From contig NW_026251421.1 in NCBI RefSeq assembly GCF_025118155.1, positions 62,001 through 126,000 of the forward strand: 64,000 nucleotides of DNA. Direction: 5' to 3'. This stretch comes from Cokeromyces recurvatus (lineage: Eukaryota > Mucoromycota > Mucoromycetes > Mucorales > Mucoraceae). The translations under genes were made by a program, and so were the position numbers. A model generated the notes under the pieces. That model searched no databases. It worked only from the letters and a program-made list of their open reading frames with translations, and was not told the origin of the DNA. Below, one piece after another: positions 62,749 through 64,000 of the stretch (its first letter is position 1; every line of letters begins with the position of its first letter).

Positions 62749-62908
62749 AAGGAAAGAAGAAAAAAAGGAAACAATAATACAGCAGTAAATACATTTAGGA
62801 GATTTGGTTTATAAAACCGAAATGCTTTTTTTTTTTTTAATTGTTATCAAATCTGTAAAATTGAATATCCGTCAACCATTTTTTTTTTCCTTATACAACG
62901 TAAAGTAA
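62749..62908. promoter_or_regulatory. Shared divergent promoter of BSD2 and SIW14
   Basis: Only 160 bp separate the inferred start codons. The region contains a T-run (62828-62839) and AT-rich sequence; no specific site recognised. Confidence 0.4.
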
Positions 62909-63847
<939 letters not shown>

Positions 63848-64000
63848 TATATACAAATAGATATGTGCATTTTGATATATAAAACAATATTAAGTCATTA
63901 TATTTATATAAACATGTATATTTTTTTTTTTTACTTTAAATACCGCCACATGTATATATATTCATATATACAGACATACATACATGTATTAATATATACA

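Overview
The window looks like the nuclear chromosome of an AT-rich, intron-dense early-diverging filamentous fungus, most likely Mucoromycota (Mucorales-like). The reasons are eukaryotic genes with many 50-100 bp introns (GTAAG/GTAWW donors, mostly TAG acceptors), very low GC outside exons, long homopolymer and simple-repeat tracts, and fungal-type proteins throughout (Alr/Mnr2 CorA transporter, Rsp5, Bsd2, Siw14, Mak16, Rxt3). Exon chains were joined by hand, and every gene reported as intact keeps phase from start to stop, except MLH1, which runs off the window start.

Layout. 0-12 kb: MLH1 (mismatch repair, 3' end cut by the window start), a CorA-type Mg2+ transporter, allantoicase, a receiver-domain/cyclic-nucleotide phosphodiesterase fusion, and a TDG/MUG uracil/thymine DNA glycosylase. 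12-28 kb: RNA polymerase III subunit RPC82, a small unknown protein, a WW/FF-domain (TCERG1/Dre4-like) gene with two apparent frameshifts, two tandem secreted RlpA-like double-psi beta-barrel proteins in a gene-poor stretch, an RBM18-like RRM protein and an MITF/TFE-like bHLH factor. 28-43 kb: carnitine acetyltransferase and the carnitine/acylcarnitine carrier side by side, a STIMATE-family membrane protein, the alpha subunit of mitochondrial processing peptidase, the splicing helicase PRP16, and the NEDD4-type ubiquitin ligase RSP5. 43-49 kb: a 63-residue one-helix membrane protein, a decayed biotin carboxylase-biotinyl gene split by about 2.5 kb of simple repeats, and an unknown membrane protein. 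50-64 kb: a Hal4/Hal5-type kinase, a short tropomyosin, RXT3 (Rpd3L histone deacetylase subunit), MAK16 (60S ribosome biogenesis), tRNA-Thr(AGT), a second pseudogene beside a possible Tc1/mariner terminal repeat, BSD2 and SIW14.

Functional links: CAT2 and CRC1 form an acetyl-carnitine shuttle pair. RSP5 and its likely adaptor BSD2 (with a PPTY motif) lie 20 kb apart. MLH1 and TDG both act on DNA mismatches. Several pairs are divergent over short shared promoters (PRP16/RSP5, 239 bp; BSD2/SIW14, 160 bp).

The least expected items are the PDE with a REC-like N-terminus, the large microsatellite inside an MLH1 intron, the shared promoter element of the two barrel genes, the split carboxylase pseudogene, and the uniform orientation of the long poly-A tracts. 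No CRISPR array, bacterial operon or intact transposon was seen.
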